The notes below the pieces were generated by a model. It searched no databases and was not told the DNA's origin. It saw nothing but the letters and a program-made list of their open reading frames with translations. Below are positions 1 to 11,848 of a stretch of 64,000 bases of DNA, piece by piece. The stretch's first letter is position 1. Every line of letters begins with the position of its first letter. The stretch comes from Mangifera indica (taxonomy: Eukaryota; Streptophyta; Magnoliopsida; Sapindales; Anacardiaceae). Where the stretch lies: NCBI RefSeq assembly GCF_011075055.1, contig NC_058137.1:28443463-28507462 (forward strand), written 5' to 3'. The translations under genes were made by a program, and so were the position numbers.

Positions 1-867
1 TTCCTTTTCCAAAGGAGGCCTAAATTCATCTCATCACCTTCGCAATTCATATACACAAACATCTCTAAGGGTGAATCTCTTTCTCACCGACCAATACACA
101 ACACACTAAACCCTTCTCTTCAGAGTTTTTTGTCATGGAAAATGCAGAAAATTAATGCAGGGTGTGGAGTTATGGACAGAGCAGATTGTTGTTGAAGGAT
201 GTTTGGTCCAAAGTTTCTCAGGTTTTGACAGTTCTTAATTGCAACTGTTGAGAAGGAAATTAAATGAATAGATGATAAGACAAATTTGTGGTTATTAAAC
301 ATTCTTGTATTAGTCTGAAATGCAGAAATTGTTCTTAAGTTGATGCAGTGAGGATTGAGGCAGAGGACTCTGATACAATCCTTATCAATTTCATACGGTT
401 CCCAGAATGTAAACAATTAATTTGATGGAAAGAATGCTAAGAACAAAGGAGAATGAGCTGAATAGAACAATGAGAAGAGTTTTCATTAATAGAAAATATC
501 CATGTCACTCAATAAACATAAATATTTAGGAATACGAATTCTATCAGTTCTTCATGAGTCATGACTTCATATTAATTTTCTACTTTAAGGTTTCCTATGA
601 CTGTAAATGTTAATGAATGTAAAATAAGAATATTTGATTATATATTGTTACGTTGTTTGATGAGATTAACTAATTTAAATAATAAAAAAAAAACACACAA
701 CAGAGTCCACACTTCAACGTTTTATTAAAGGATTTACTACATAGCGATCAACAGCTTGTATAAAAAAAAGATTACACAAGATTCAAAGCAAGAGAAAAAT
801 AATATACTGCATATTATCAACAAGCTAGTTTGCACTAATACTCACCCATGAGAACTTTTTGAATCAA
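1..867. repeat. Conserved RLP 3'-flank block, copy 1
   Basis: This stretch is nearly identical to 21842-22712 and, in part, to 51290-51821 and 63755-64000. In the complete copies it lies between a plus-type RLP tail and the 3' end of a minus-type RLP. It therefore represents a duplicated intergenic and 3'-UTR block. No convincing gene is seen in it. The last ~150 bp are probably the 3' UTR of the pseudogene that ends at 868. Confidence 0.8.
721..726 (-). terminator. Putative AATAAA poly(A) signal
   Basis: The minus strand reads AATAAA about 142 bp after the stop of the 868-3838 RLP copy. The same signal sits 137-140 bp after the stops of the three other minus-type RLP genes, so it is a conserved 3'-end feature. 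Confidence 0.5.
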
Positions 868-3838
868 CTAAGTGCTTATTCTTCCACGTTTGTTGTTCAG
901 TCTTCTCCTTTTAGGTTGTCTTCCTTCAACAATCCTTATAACCCACAGAGGCTTTCCTGTTGAGAACACAAGATATCCCATCGTAACTCCTAATACCATT
1001 CCACATTCGTAGCCAATCAACACTGCTTTCCAACCAAAACCATTTGAAGATTCTCTATCATCTGATTTTGAGAGTGGTTGTGGTGTCTTCTCATAAGTTT
1101 CACATGTGTTTGACAGAGGAAATCCACATAATGCCAAATTCCCATCATATGAATTGTTTGAGAAGGTATTGAAGTGGTTGTCTCGAGGTATGGGTCCATT
1201 GAGATGGTTTTTTGACAAATTTAGAAATCCAAGAAAGTTCAATTTGGTCAATTGCCAAGGAATTTTCCCAACTAACTTATTTGAAGAAAGGTCTAAGGAT
1301 TCCAAGTCACGCATATTCCCGCTAGATGGTGGGATACAGCCTATTAGGTTGTTTTGAGAAAGATTGAGAAGACGAAGAGCATGAAGCTTCCCAATTAATT
1401 TTGGAATCTCTACATGAAAATTGTTATTTGAGAAATCAATGGTAGTGAAAATAGTGATAATTTTCACTAGTTGATGCTTAAATCCTTTCCATGTTACCAT
1501 CACAGAATCTTGATAATAATCCTCGCCCATGTATTGCAACCTCCTCTCAACTTCACCAAAGTCCATCATGGCATTAAGATTTTTGAAATACTTGGCTGGC
1601 AAGAAATCACTAAGCTTGTTGTTGGAGAGATCAAAGATTTTCAATTTAGGAAAGCAATTTTTGGTCTTTGAACAACCCCAATTAGAACCGTATAATTTGT
1701 TGGAACGAAGAACCAACACTTGTAGCTCTAGAAGATTTCCCAACCAATATGGGAATGTGTCATTTATCTTGTTGTTTCCAAGATCAAGAACTTCGAGCCT
1801 TGAACAATTGATACTTGTTTCCTCTTGCAAATGTTCTTGGAATGGAGCCATTAAATCTATTCTTCCGCAGATCTAACACATGAAGACTATTAAAATTTCC
1901 CATGCATTCCAGAATGTTACCACTTAAACTATTATTTGACAGATCTAAAATTTCAATGAATCTCATACTACAGATGAAGTTTGGTATCTCCCTAGTCAAA
2001 TTGTTGTTTGACTGTGAAATTAAGCTCAAGTAAGTTTGTGGAATTGGAAGCGATCCCTGGAGCATGTTAGAATGAAGGTCTAGATATTTAAGATTTTTCC
2101 ATGGAAGTTGGATTGTGCCTGTGAGAGAGTTGTAGGAAAGATTTAGCCAGGACAAAGCATCATTTCCAATCTCCAACATCCAGTTTGGTATATGACCACA
2201 GATTTTATTTTTAGAAAGATCTAGCTCACGTAAATGATCTAGGCTTTTTAAGAAACCTGGGAATTCACTAATGTTGCAAGCGAATAAATACAAAGATTCA
2301 AGTTGAAGAAATGATGAGTTGACATTGAATCTGGTAGTGATCACAGACAAATTGTTATGAGAAAGAGAAAGGTGCCGAAGGTTTTTGAGCTTTGAAAACA
2401 TGGGAAACTCTGTAATACCACTTAAACTATTTGAAGAAAGATCAAGGACTGTTAGACTCACAAGTTCAAAGATTGAACTTGGGATTAGACCAGTTAATTG
2501 ATTACTTGATAAGTAGAGATAAGAAAGTTGCACTGAGTTAACAAAACAAACTGGAATTGGGCCAGTGAGTTGATTACTCGACAAGTCTAGAAACTGAAGT
2601 TGTGTTAAGTTGAAAAAAAATTTAGGAAATTGACCAATAAAACTATTGTTCCGAAGTTCTAATTCATGAAGATTGGCAAGGTTTGAAAGAACTTATGGTA
2701 TTAGGCCAATAAGTTGATTACTTGACAAGTCTAAAGACTGAAGTTGTGTTAAGTTGAAAAACAATTCGGGAAATTGACCAATAAAATTATTGTCACGCAG
2801 AAATAAATCTTGAAGATTGGCAAGATTTGAAAGAAATGATGGTATTTGACCATTGAATTTATTACACGAGAGACTCAAATATGTAAGTTGCGTAAGATTT
2901 CCAAGTGCTGGAGGAATTGATCCCTGTAGAGTGCAGTTCCGAAGACCCAATTTCCTCAAGTACAGGAGATTGCTGATTGAGTTTGGTAACTGTTCAAGCA
3001 TTCTCATGTTGGAGACATACAAATACTCGAGTGGTGTACTCCAATTACCTTTGGGGAAATTACTTGTCAAGTTGAAGTTAGATCTTAATTGATGGATCAG
3101 TAGATTTGGTAGGCGAAAGACATCAACTGGGAAGTTCCCTTGCAATTTACAATGCCATAGACTTAGATAAGTTAGAGAGGAAGAGAGATTCTTCATCGAA
3201 CTAGGCACGATGGAGGAAATGTCCACACCATCAAGAACAAGGTCTATTAACACTGTCAAATTCTGAACTAGACTTTCGAAAATTGGTCTTTCAATTCTCA
3301 CAAGAAAACTATCAATCCAGAAGTTGTTTGAGATGCCTAGTGTAACCAATTTAGACAAATGTGAGATTTCAAATGGAATATGACCACTAAAGTTTGAAAA
3401 GGAGAGATTAAGGTGTATCAAACTAGTTATTCGACCAAAATCAGGGGAAATTTCAGAGAGTTTAAAATCATTGAAAGCTAGATTAAGTGTTTCCAATTGA
3501 GGAAGAAGAGAGAGGCTAGTGTTTGAAGGGATATTTCCATAAAGCCAACTACAACTAATATCAAGACCAATCACATGACTAGTTACTAAATCACATGTGA
3601 CCCTATCCCAAGAGCAACAATCATTATTCTCTTTCCAAGACATCATTTTTTAATAAGAAATGACATCATTATATTCACAATAGAGATAGGAGGTAGAAGT
3701 GTTTTTGAAGGAAAAGAGTTGCTTGAACTGGAGTAATGCAACAATTTGGCAATGAGAACAAAGTGTTGCACAAGTTTGAGAGTAAAAAAGGAAAAATTGG
3801 AGGAAAAGAAGTTGATAATAGCATGTTAGACAACCCAT
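868..3838 (-). pseudogene. LRR receptor-like protein pseudogene, minus-type (copy 1)
   Basis: The reading frame starts with a signal peptide (MGCLTCYYQLLFLQ...), then the LRRNT cysteine motif (NDCCSWDRVTCD). LRRs follow, then the non-LRR island, the last LRRs, the LRRCT, a transmembrane helix and a basic tail. Three lesions are visible. A TAA at 3650-3652 replaces the proline of the YPKMMSW motif. A TAA at 2693-2695 lies in an LRR. A net 56-bp deletion near 1815 shifts the frame. Without the deletion the gene would be about 1008 codons, the same as the 22713-25739 copy. The C-terminal quarter is still open (868-1851). It lacks any kinase domain, as is normal for RLPs. It is very unlikely to make a full receptor. 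Confidence 0.93.
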
Positions 3839-3945
3839 CTTTCCTTAATTATGATGAAATCACAGGAAGATGTATCATTATATATAGAGAGGAAAAATGG
3901 AGAGTCACTACATCAGAAACTAATTTAAAGTCATGGTCAACTATA
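3839..3945 (-). promoter_or_regulatory. RLP core promoter: TATA box and W-box
   Basis: On the minus strand CTATATATAA (3878-3887) ends 40 bp before the ATG, and TTGACC (3935-3940) lies 97 bp before it. TTGACC is the WRKY-binding W-box core. The same two elements at the same distances occur in front of all four minus-type RLP copies. The spacing implies a very short 5' leader of roughly 10-15 nt. Confidence 0.6.
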
Positions 3946-5093
3946 TGTAAACTTCTTATAAATTACTTATGTTGTTTTCAAACGACAGAAGCATCATCCA
4001 TCATGTAGCTTTCAAAATTTAAGTGCTAATTTATTTAAAATAGGATGAGAGTTGACCCCACCTGATAGCTTATTTGGGGCCTAGAATACCTTGAGTGAGA
4101 GAGGGTGTGAAATGCCGATTAAGATTTTCTAAAATTAAATGATATAAGTTTATCGTTAACTTTTTTTTTTTGTTAATTATTTTGAATAGCATAAAATAAT
4201 TAATTGTTCGGTGTTATTAATATTTTATAAAAAATAGAGATTATTACAAAATTAAATTGTGTTATAATATTATTAAATATAAATTATTATTAATTTTAAT
4301 AAAGTTTAATATGTACTAATGATTATAGCATTTGATTGAAATAATAAAAAAATTATTAAAATATTATTTTATTTAAATACTTTTAAAATATTATCGGTTA
4401 TAAATTAGTATTGTAATTGGTTAAACTATCATATATAATGTTAAATATTTGATTTGTGTATTTTCTAAAATATATTTTATCTTAATAATATATAAGAATT
4501 TTTTATGTTGTCAATCTAATTAAATTATTTTTTTAAATCACTAATAATCTTATAAGTGGTTTTGTTTACATCACATTTTTCTTCTTATTTTGTTGAATTT
4601 GTGATTTCCGGCATATTGTCTATGAAAATCTTCATTCTTGTGAACTTGATAAGAAAAATAATTTCTCTTGTTCAAATATATATTGAACCTATATATAATA
4701 CTATAGTATGGCCACACTACTTAGTGCATACTTCTATATTATATGAATATAAATGGGATAACAATATTTGAAGGTACTGAATTAATCTTTGGTTTTTAAT
4801 TAAAAGAATAAATTATTCAAGTTTTTCTATTAAAGATACTACTTGAAGGTATCAAATTAATCACCTTATTTTCAAAACAAAATAAAATAAATAATTATAA
4901 TTGTGTTTGTAAGATACCGTCAATCAAAATTATAGAAAGGTCAGTATTTTAAAAAAAAAAAGTGATAGTTTGATAATTTTTGGTGTTGTTATCCCATTTT
5001 ATTAAAAAGTTAAAGCAAAAAAATAAGTTAGCATGACTAGACCATATTGATGCTAAAGCTAAATCATTATACAAACTACTTTCCAACATTATT

Positions 5094-5874
5094 TTCTTGG
5101 AAAGAGTAAATTACTTTTTCAGAGTAGGGACTACTTCTTGAATTATTGATTAGTCTTGGTCTTCACACATATATTCCAAGAAATATTATGTAGGAGTTGG
5201 AATAGTCAATATATCTAAAAGGCCAAAAGACTTGTTCCCACCCAAGGTTTGATGTAATTCGAAACCTCCACCTACCAACTTTAAAAAAGGGTCTTCACAC
5301 TATTTCTCATTTACTTACCCATAAGAGGTTAAAATTAAAGGAACCTCAACCCCTTAAAATTTTATTTCTTTTTCTCCCCCTAAACCGTAAAAACTAATCA
5401 TTTCTCTTATAGATTAAGTTTTAAAAAATGACATTTCTCTCTCAAGGTTAAGTTTTCAAACTCCACCTCTATTATTGGCAACCTTTCCCCCCGAAAGCTT
5501 CCTCTCTCTCTGGTGACTCTCTCCACTTAGTCGGACATCCAATTGACATCAAATAAAGCTTGAGAGATGAAGACAAAGATCATTTGGGACTTGGAATAGT
5601 CAATATATATAAAGGGCCAAAAGACTTGTTCTCACCTAAGGTTTGATGTAATTCCAAACCCCCACCTACCAACTTTAAAAAATCCAAAATCCCAACCGTT
5701 AGTTGAATTCTGTTAAAATTTTTAATTCAATATAAAAGTAAAATCGTCATTTTAATAATATTATTAAAAATTATATAATTTATTATAATTCTCCATAGGT
5801 TTTAGAAACTAACAACTTCACATTTGCCTAAAGTTTTTTAGTTTTGAAAAGTCACATCCTCCTCTCCCTCTTTC

Positions 5875-5907
<33 letters not shown>

Positions 5908-6560
5908 ACCTAAGATTTTTTTTTTCTTCACCTCTCCAGCTACCATCTCCATCTTCGATGACCTTTCCTTTCATTGTTGTCTTTGTCTCTTCACCTCTCT
6001 GGCCATGAAACTCGTTGTCTAGATGATTTTAGTAGAAAAAGTAAATACTTTGTTGGAGTAAGGACTATTTCATGAATAATTGATTAGTCTTGATTTTCAC
6101 ATATACATTCCAAGAAACATTATTTAGGACTTGGTATAGTCAATATATCTAAAATAAACCTGCTTTGTCTATGTTAATTATAAGACAATAAAAAAGTTTG
6201 TAAGTCTTGGCCTACTAACTAGAAAGCAATATTGTCTATGTTAATTTCCAATCTCACATCCTATCTAGTTTGTTTTGTTTTATACGGGAAAAAAAATTCT
6301 TGTAGTGCGTGAGATAATCCAATTTGAACAAGTTGCAAGCAAAAGCAAAACCCCAAATGATCATAGATACTGCGAAAGAGAACATAGATTGGCCATAATA
6401 TGATAAGGCTGATATGTGTATGGTTATCATTATTTGTTTCCTTTCTATTTATTTTTTGAGTCAAAGATCAAAATCCTGTGACTGCAAATACTTATAAACT
6501 TAAAATTTTGAAGAAAATTCAGAACTTCTGGAAAATTCAATTTATTTTGAGTCAAAGATC
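5094..6560. repeat. Dispersed intergenic repeat module, partial copies
   Basis: Copies begin with a conserved stretch around TTATTGATTAGTCTTGGTC near 5137, 5575 and 6075. They continue through GAATAGTCAATATATCTAAAA. The longest copy (about 6040-6490) extends into a segment also found at 19890-20330 and 61120-61560, and in inverse orientation at 31540-31912. It has no coding potential and no obvious terminal repeats. Its class is unknown. Confidence 0.7.
5876..5905. repeat. Poly-C tract, 30 C in a row
   Basis: An uninterrupted run of 30 cytosines lies inside a copy of the dispersed module. The corresponding place in other copies (for example near 58622) has only about five C. The tract is therefore a local expansion or possibly a sequencing or assembly artefact. 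Confidence 0.85.
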
Positions 6561-8149
6561 AAGATCCTGTGAGTTCCCTCTTAAACTAAGCATCCGTAGA
6601 TTTGGCAAGCAGAATATACTATCTGGGAATATAATTTGAAGAGTAAGCCACACGCTGAAGCGAAAGCTTAATGTTGAAAAAGGGAGTTTAGATGATTAAA
6701 ATGATAAACTGTATCTATATGATACAAGGCATTCTGTTACAAGAGAAGGGGATCCTGCTTTGATTTGCTTATGCAAGATAGGGATTCAAATCTAACAGAA
6801 ATAGGAGTAGGCTCTATATCAATGTAAGGTGTACAGGAATTGCGATATAAAACTGAAATGCTTCAAACTAAATTATTTTAGAGTACAGTACAGGAATTTT
6901 GGATACTTAACTAGTTAAAAATCTGAAGCTTTGAACAATTCAAGCTTAGAGATAAGATGAACATATATGTGACCAATGCTAATACTATGCTTTTAGAAGG
7001 CCTTCTCTTATCTCTTTTGTGATTACGATGCTTGTGAAAATAATTTGTGAACGTGATAAGCTGATTTAGTATAACCATAATTTGGTCATAAAAGGATTAA
7101 ATTTTTCTAGAGCGTGAGGATTGGTGTAGAGGTCTTCTTCAATAATTTAACAGGCACAAAGTCTTGGTCTCACTAAATGAATTCAATAATGTCAGAGGTT
7201 AGTGAGTTTAACCTAAACTGTGAATCTGTGCTCCCTATTTTCCCTTTTCAATTTATCTAATTTGTTTAATGAAGAAAAGCACTCATACATTTCTCATCTC
7301 ATACATTTTTTTCTATATTTCCCCTGTTTCTATTTATTTTTTGAGTCAAAGATCAAGATTCTGTGACAGCAAATACATATGAACTTAAAATTTCTGTATG
7401 TTGAAATATCTATCTTTTGGTACTAAATGTTGCGTCATTTGAACATAAAGGTTTAAAATATTGACACCAGTGGCATTGCTGAAGCTAAAAGTCATTTTGG
7501 GTACCAAAATTTTCTCTAATTCGCACAAAAGCCTTGACTATCTATTTTAGTCGTCCACCTGCCATCATTCAAAGTGAAAAAGCAGAGATATATTTTATGC
7601 ACCGTGTAGAATAAGCTGGTTAGAAATGGAAAAACACCAGATTCTAATGAAATGAATAACACATCATTTAAGTCATATTCGAGATGGATTTGAATTATCT
7701 TCTGATCCAAAGTTACATGCATGAGCTTAAAAGATCGTATTGCATGGGTAATTTGACTCATTAACTCATCTATGGTCAATACTTATTTTTCTATTATATT
7801 ATTTATATGTATAGATAATCAATTACAAATTTTTCAAATACAGGAGTATTTATGAGGAAAACTTAATACAAGAAAAACGATAGATGGACAATGGAAAAAT
7901 TTCACTATGAATGAAAAAGATAATGAGACAAGAAAATATTTTGTTTTCTCTCTGTGTGAGCTCTTAATCTTAGCTCACTCTATTTTTGTGTCATTCCCTC
8001 TCTTTGCATACACTTTAATATGACTTTCTATATACACAAATCCTAGATGACAGATGTTTTACACATGTACTCGTAGATCGCATTTCCCCATCAGGTTGTA
8101 ATTACACTGCAACAGATCACTCCAATCCATTGATTGCATCCACTCTATT

Positions 8150-8262
8150 TCATTAGACTAACAAGCAGATAGAATCCTAACCATTGCTAATTATATTCGG
8201 GAAGGTCCAAACAACATGTACATTAAACATTTGATGTGTTAACTTTTTACAATTATACTGCA
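8150..8262. repeat. Inverted copy of plus-type RLP 3' flank
   Basis: This segment is the reverse complement of about 10505-10622, with scattered mismatches, and is also found in direct orientation at about 50250-50335. Those sites lie in the 3' flanks of plus-type RLP copies. Here it is fused directly to the middle of an RLP coding sequence, which marks a rearrangement breakpoint. Confidence 0.7.
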
Positions 8263-9957
8263 ATATGTTTCTTTGGCGGGTAATAAGATTCATGATCCGG
8301 TTCCAAACACCATGTTTGAACTTTTGAACCTATCTTTTCTTGACCTTTCAATAAACAACTTGAGAGGCATTCTGATGTCAGAAATGTTTCAGAAACTTGC
8401 AAAACTCTAAATAATTGTACTTTCCTATAATAGCCTACTAGAATTAGGCCACAATACTCTCAGCTTCACCATGCCCAACCTTTTGTTTTTCAGTTTCTCT
8501 TATTGCAGCTAAACTGAATTCTCTTCTTTCTTAAAGAATTCAAGAAACCTGCAATATTTAGATGTTTCTAGCAATAGAATTTCAGTACAAATTACCCGAT
8601 ATGAAACAGAATTGTGGAGGGAATTGTTCTTCCTAAATCTCTCTCACAATTCCTTTACAAGTTTTGAGCAAAATCCATCCATGATAAGCCTACAATTTCT
8701 TGACCTTCGAGCAAACTTGCCTCAAGGGCCACTCCCATTTGTAACTCCTTCCATGATTTTTCTTTCAGCCGCAAAAAATAAACTCTTTGGACTGATCCCT
8801 TCATGGTTTAGCAACTCAACATCTATTACATATCTGGACCTGTTTAATAATAGCTTGAGTGGACCAATCACCCAATGCTTAGGAAATTTAGGTGAGCTAT
8901 GGGTCTTGAATTTGGGAATGAATAACTTCAGTGGTAGTAACCCTCAAATATTCAATTCAATAGGCTACATCAGATATATTAACCTTAATGGTAATAAGTT
9001 GGAGGTACCATTGCCCCCTTTGGCTAATTCTTGAGGTTGGAAGTGTTTGATGTCGGAAATAACATGATTGATGACAAATTCCCTGAATGGATAGGAAGTC
9101 TTCCATATTTGCAAGTAGTTGCTTTGGGATGTAATAGATTTTATGGTCCCATTGGTGATCCTGATGCAAGTTCTGCCTTCTCTGAGTTGCAAATCCTTGA
9201 CCTCTCTTACAATCAGTTCACTGGAAATCTGCCAACAAGATATCTTGAAAATTTTAAAGCTATGATCCAAGGGGATAAACATAATGTTGGATTCAGTTAT
9301 TTGGTGTCGGGTTTTGACTTATATTATTCTATGTTTTTTACATTGAAAGGAGTTTACCTGGACATGGACAGAATTCCAATCACTTTCACAGGTTTGGATT
9401 TGTCAAGCAATAAATTTCAAGGACCGATTTGAAAAGCCATTGGAAAGCTTGATTCACTCATAGTCCTCAATGTTTCTCACAATAACCCGATTGATCATAT
9501 CCCATCATCACTAGAAAATTTAACACAACTTCAGTCATTAGACCTCTCTTTCAACTGGCTCTTAGGAGAAATATCTAATCAATTAACGAATCTATCATTT
9601 TTTTCAGTATTGAACCTTTTTTACAACCTATTTGTGAGATCAATACTTCAAGGAAATCAATTTAAAACATTTTCAAATGACTCCTTCATTGGAAACCCTG
9701 GGTTGTGTGGTCTGCCATTATCAAAGAGCCGTGGTAATGATGGGTTAAAATCACCAATAACAGAAGACAATGTATTGAGGTTGTTTCATTGGAAAATCGC
9801 TTTGATGGGTTATGAATGCAGATTGGTGCTAGGCGTTTCCATGGGATAAATTGTATTCACAACAAGAAAACCACAATGGTTTGTACAAATGGTTGAACAA
9901 CACCAACCAATGACTGTGAGAAGGTTGAAGAGAAGATTCAAGGGAAGAAGAAATTAG
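8260..9957 (+). pseudogene. LRR receptor-like protein pseudogene, plus-type, 3' half only
   Basis: This is colinear with 47938-49628 and encodes the C-terminal half of an RLP. It carries LRRs, the FTLKG island region, the last LRRs (IGNPGLCG, LRRCT), a GxxxG-rich transmembrane helix and a basic tail ending at the TAG at 9955-9957. The N-terminal half, the start codon and the promoter are missing, because the homology begins abruptly at about 8260 next to an inverted flank sequence. Lesions include stops at 8408-8410 and about 8511, a frameshift near 9030, a TGA at about 9430 and a TAA at about 9847 inside the membrane segment. It cannot encode a receptor. Confidence 0.92.
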
Positions 9958-10504
9958 TATGTTTAAGATGATCAATTGTAAAACAGAATGCCCTGTTTCT
10001 TTAAATGCAGAGAAAGTAGCATGTATCAAATTAATACTATTGTGAGCTTTAATTTTCTTTTTCCAGAGGAAGCCTATATTAATCTTCTCACCTTCACAAT
10101 TCATATTCACAAACAGAAATTCATCTTATGAATAGTTATTTACTAAAAATGGCCACTGAAAATGGTTATTTACTAAAAATTCATCTTAGTGTTCGCACAG
10201 AAATTGTATCAAATATCATATATATATTCTAGTTTACTAGATAAGGAACCAAGAAAGTGAGTTCCAACTATGAATATCCTTTGTTTTTTCTTTTCCTATG
10301 ATGACTTACTGAAACCCAAGAGAAAGAAATAGAATAATGCATTTTAAACTGATATTTTTCCTTCATATGAAACAATCTTTATATCATTTTACAAGAATAA
10401 ATGTGAGCACTGGAAAGTAGGCACAATGTCTTGTACTCAATAGACCAAGACACTATTGATATAATCAATCACTCCTCTACTCCTTACTGCAAGAGCTAAA
10501 AATA

Positions 10505-10622
10505 TAGTATAACTGTCAAAAGTTAACAGATCAAAAGTTCAATGTGCATATTGTTTGGACCTTTCCGTATACACTTGAGTAATTGGAATGGTTAGAACTC
10601 TACTTGCTTGTTAGTCTAGTCA
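10505..10622. repeat. Inverted-repeat partner of 8150-8262
   Basis: The reverse complement of this segment occurs at 8150-8262, so the RLP fragment at 8260-9957 is bracketed by an imperfect inverted repeat of about 115 bp. The segment also matches about 50250-50335 in the same orientation. It is therefore the normal 3' flank of plus-type RLP genes. Confidence 0.65.
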
Positions 10623-11136
10623 AACACAGGTAGAGGATAGAGAAATTTCACTATATTGATGTTTAATTACAAAAAGAATGCAAAGGATTGATAGCCTTCG
10701 TGAATATATTGTATAACTTAACTCTCCCAACTAAGTAATAAATTCACAAATGGCCAAAACACTTTTGAAAGGACCAATGAACAACAGGTGGAACAACCTC
10801 GTTTTGACTTGCTTCGATGTCTGAAATGTCTGTTCTGGTGGTGAAACTCTCAATTCTTCATCTAAAACACCTTTCTTGAATTTGAATCACTAGATCTAAC
10901 ATATATTGTAATCACTACAGGAAGACCTCTATGGTTTGTAATAACAGTTGAAAGAGTGAGACTTAGAATCATAACAAAAGTGAAAAGAACTAATCCAATA
11001 TTAAGAAATTAATGACATTAAGTGCTGCTCTTAACAAGGTTAGTGCTTGGATTTTTACAGCATCCATATATATATATTCTTCTGTGAGAATCTGAAAATA
11101 AACTGCATTAATCTTTCAAGCTTCTTTTCTTTTCAG

Positions 11137-11235
11137 AGACAGGTGCTTGACAAGAGCAAGGAGTACAACCGATTGAATCAGCATGGTCTATATATTATGT
11201 TTCAGCAGTCTGTTATTAGCAAGCTTTCATGGTAA
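11137..11235 (+). other. Exon-like segment behind a splice-acceptor-like tract
   Basis: A pyrimidine-rich tract ending in CTTTTCAG is followed by an open stretch starting RQVLDKSKEYNRLNQHG, then a TAA. The same acceptor and coding-like stretch recurs at 50960-51121 with mostly conservative changes, where it stays open for 53 codons. I do not recognise the protein. It may be an exon fragment carried along with the plus-type RLP 3' flank. It may also be chance, since only one of the two copies is long. Confidence 0.35.
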
Positions 11236-11705
11236 ATCCAAATTTCCATCAAAGCGGAAAATAAAAGTGCTTCAATTGTTTCTGGAAATAGTATTTTGTT
11301 CATTCACATAGAATTTAACTCTAGTTTTTAATCATTCATCTCTAATATGTGTTTATGAATATATCACACGATTTTTTTATTTTGTTGAATTTGTGATTGT
11401 AGGTATATTTTCTTAGACAAAGATAAGTTCAGCAGTGAGTTCTTTATGCCAAACTGAACACAACATATGCTTTAACCAAGCATTTTCTGGTGTATACAAA
11501 TATTTATGAATGCAAATTCTATCAGTTCTTCATGAGTCATGACTTCATATTAAATTTCTAATTTAAAGTAAACTTTCCTGTGACTGTAAATGTTAATGAA
11601 TGTGAAATAAGTGGTTTAGATTATATATATTGTTATGTTGTTTGATGAGATTAACTAATTTAAATAATGAAAGGGAATGACACAATAGAATCCATACTTC
11701 GACCT

Positions 11706-11711
11706 TTTATT
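11706..11711 (-). terminator. Putative AATAAA poly(A) signal of the 11849-15094 gene
   Basis: The minus strand reads AATAAA 138 bp beyond the stop codon. The same position and context occur behind the other three minus-type RLP genes. Confidence 0.55.
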
Positions 11712-11848
11712 AAAGGATTTACTACATAGCGATTAATGGCTTGCACTAAAAGAAAAAAACACAAGATTCAAAGCAAGAAAAAAAATACTGCATATTATCG
11801 ACAAGCTAGTTTGCACTAATATTCACCCATGGGAACTTCTTGAATCAA

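Larger units (their letters stand above)
3946..8149. other. AT-rich intergenic mosaic, no gene seen
   Basis: Positions 3946-4160 match the region upstream of the RLP at 15094. A very AT-rich stretch of about 280 bp (4150-4440) is absent from that paralogous site and may be a small insertion, but no clear terminal inverted repeats were seen. 4550-4790 resembles 16030-16260, 18230-18440 and 57650-57860. 5094-6560 carries dispersed repeat modules. 6880-7340 resembles 17340-17700, 27540-27900 and 56700-57060. No open frame here looks like a real gene. Confidence 0.6.
9958..11848. other. Convergent intergenic region between two RLP 3' ends
   Basis: This lies between the stop of the plus-type pseudogene and the stop of the intact minus-type gene. 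Positions 10100-11280 resemble 49880-51130, the 3' flank of another plus-type RLP. 11500-11848 is the 3' flank shared by minus-type genes. An exon-like segment lies at 11137-11235. No other coding feature is seen. Confidence 0.6.

Noticed and set aside
4150..4440. MITE insertion upstream of the 3838 RLP
   Set aside because: The stretch is absent from the paralogous site at about 15430, but no terminal inverted repeats or clear target duplication were visible, so it is described only as an AT-rich indel.
6261..6464. Conserved small minus-strand open frame starting MTQKIN, also at 20049 and 61245
   Set aside because: It lies in the dispersed module, varies in length and frame between copies, and has no recognisable domain. 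Duplication explains the similarity.
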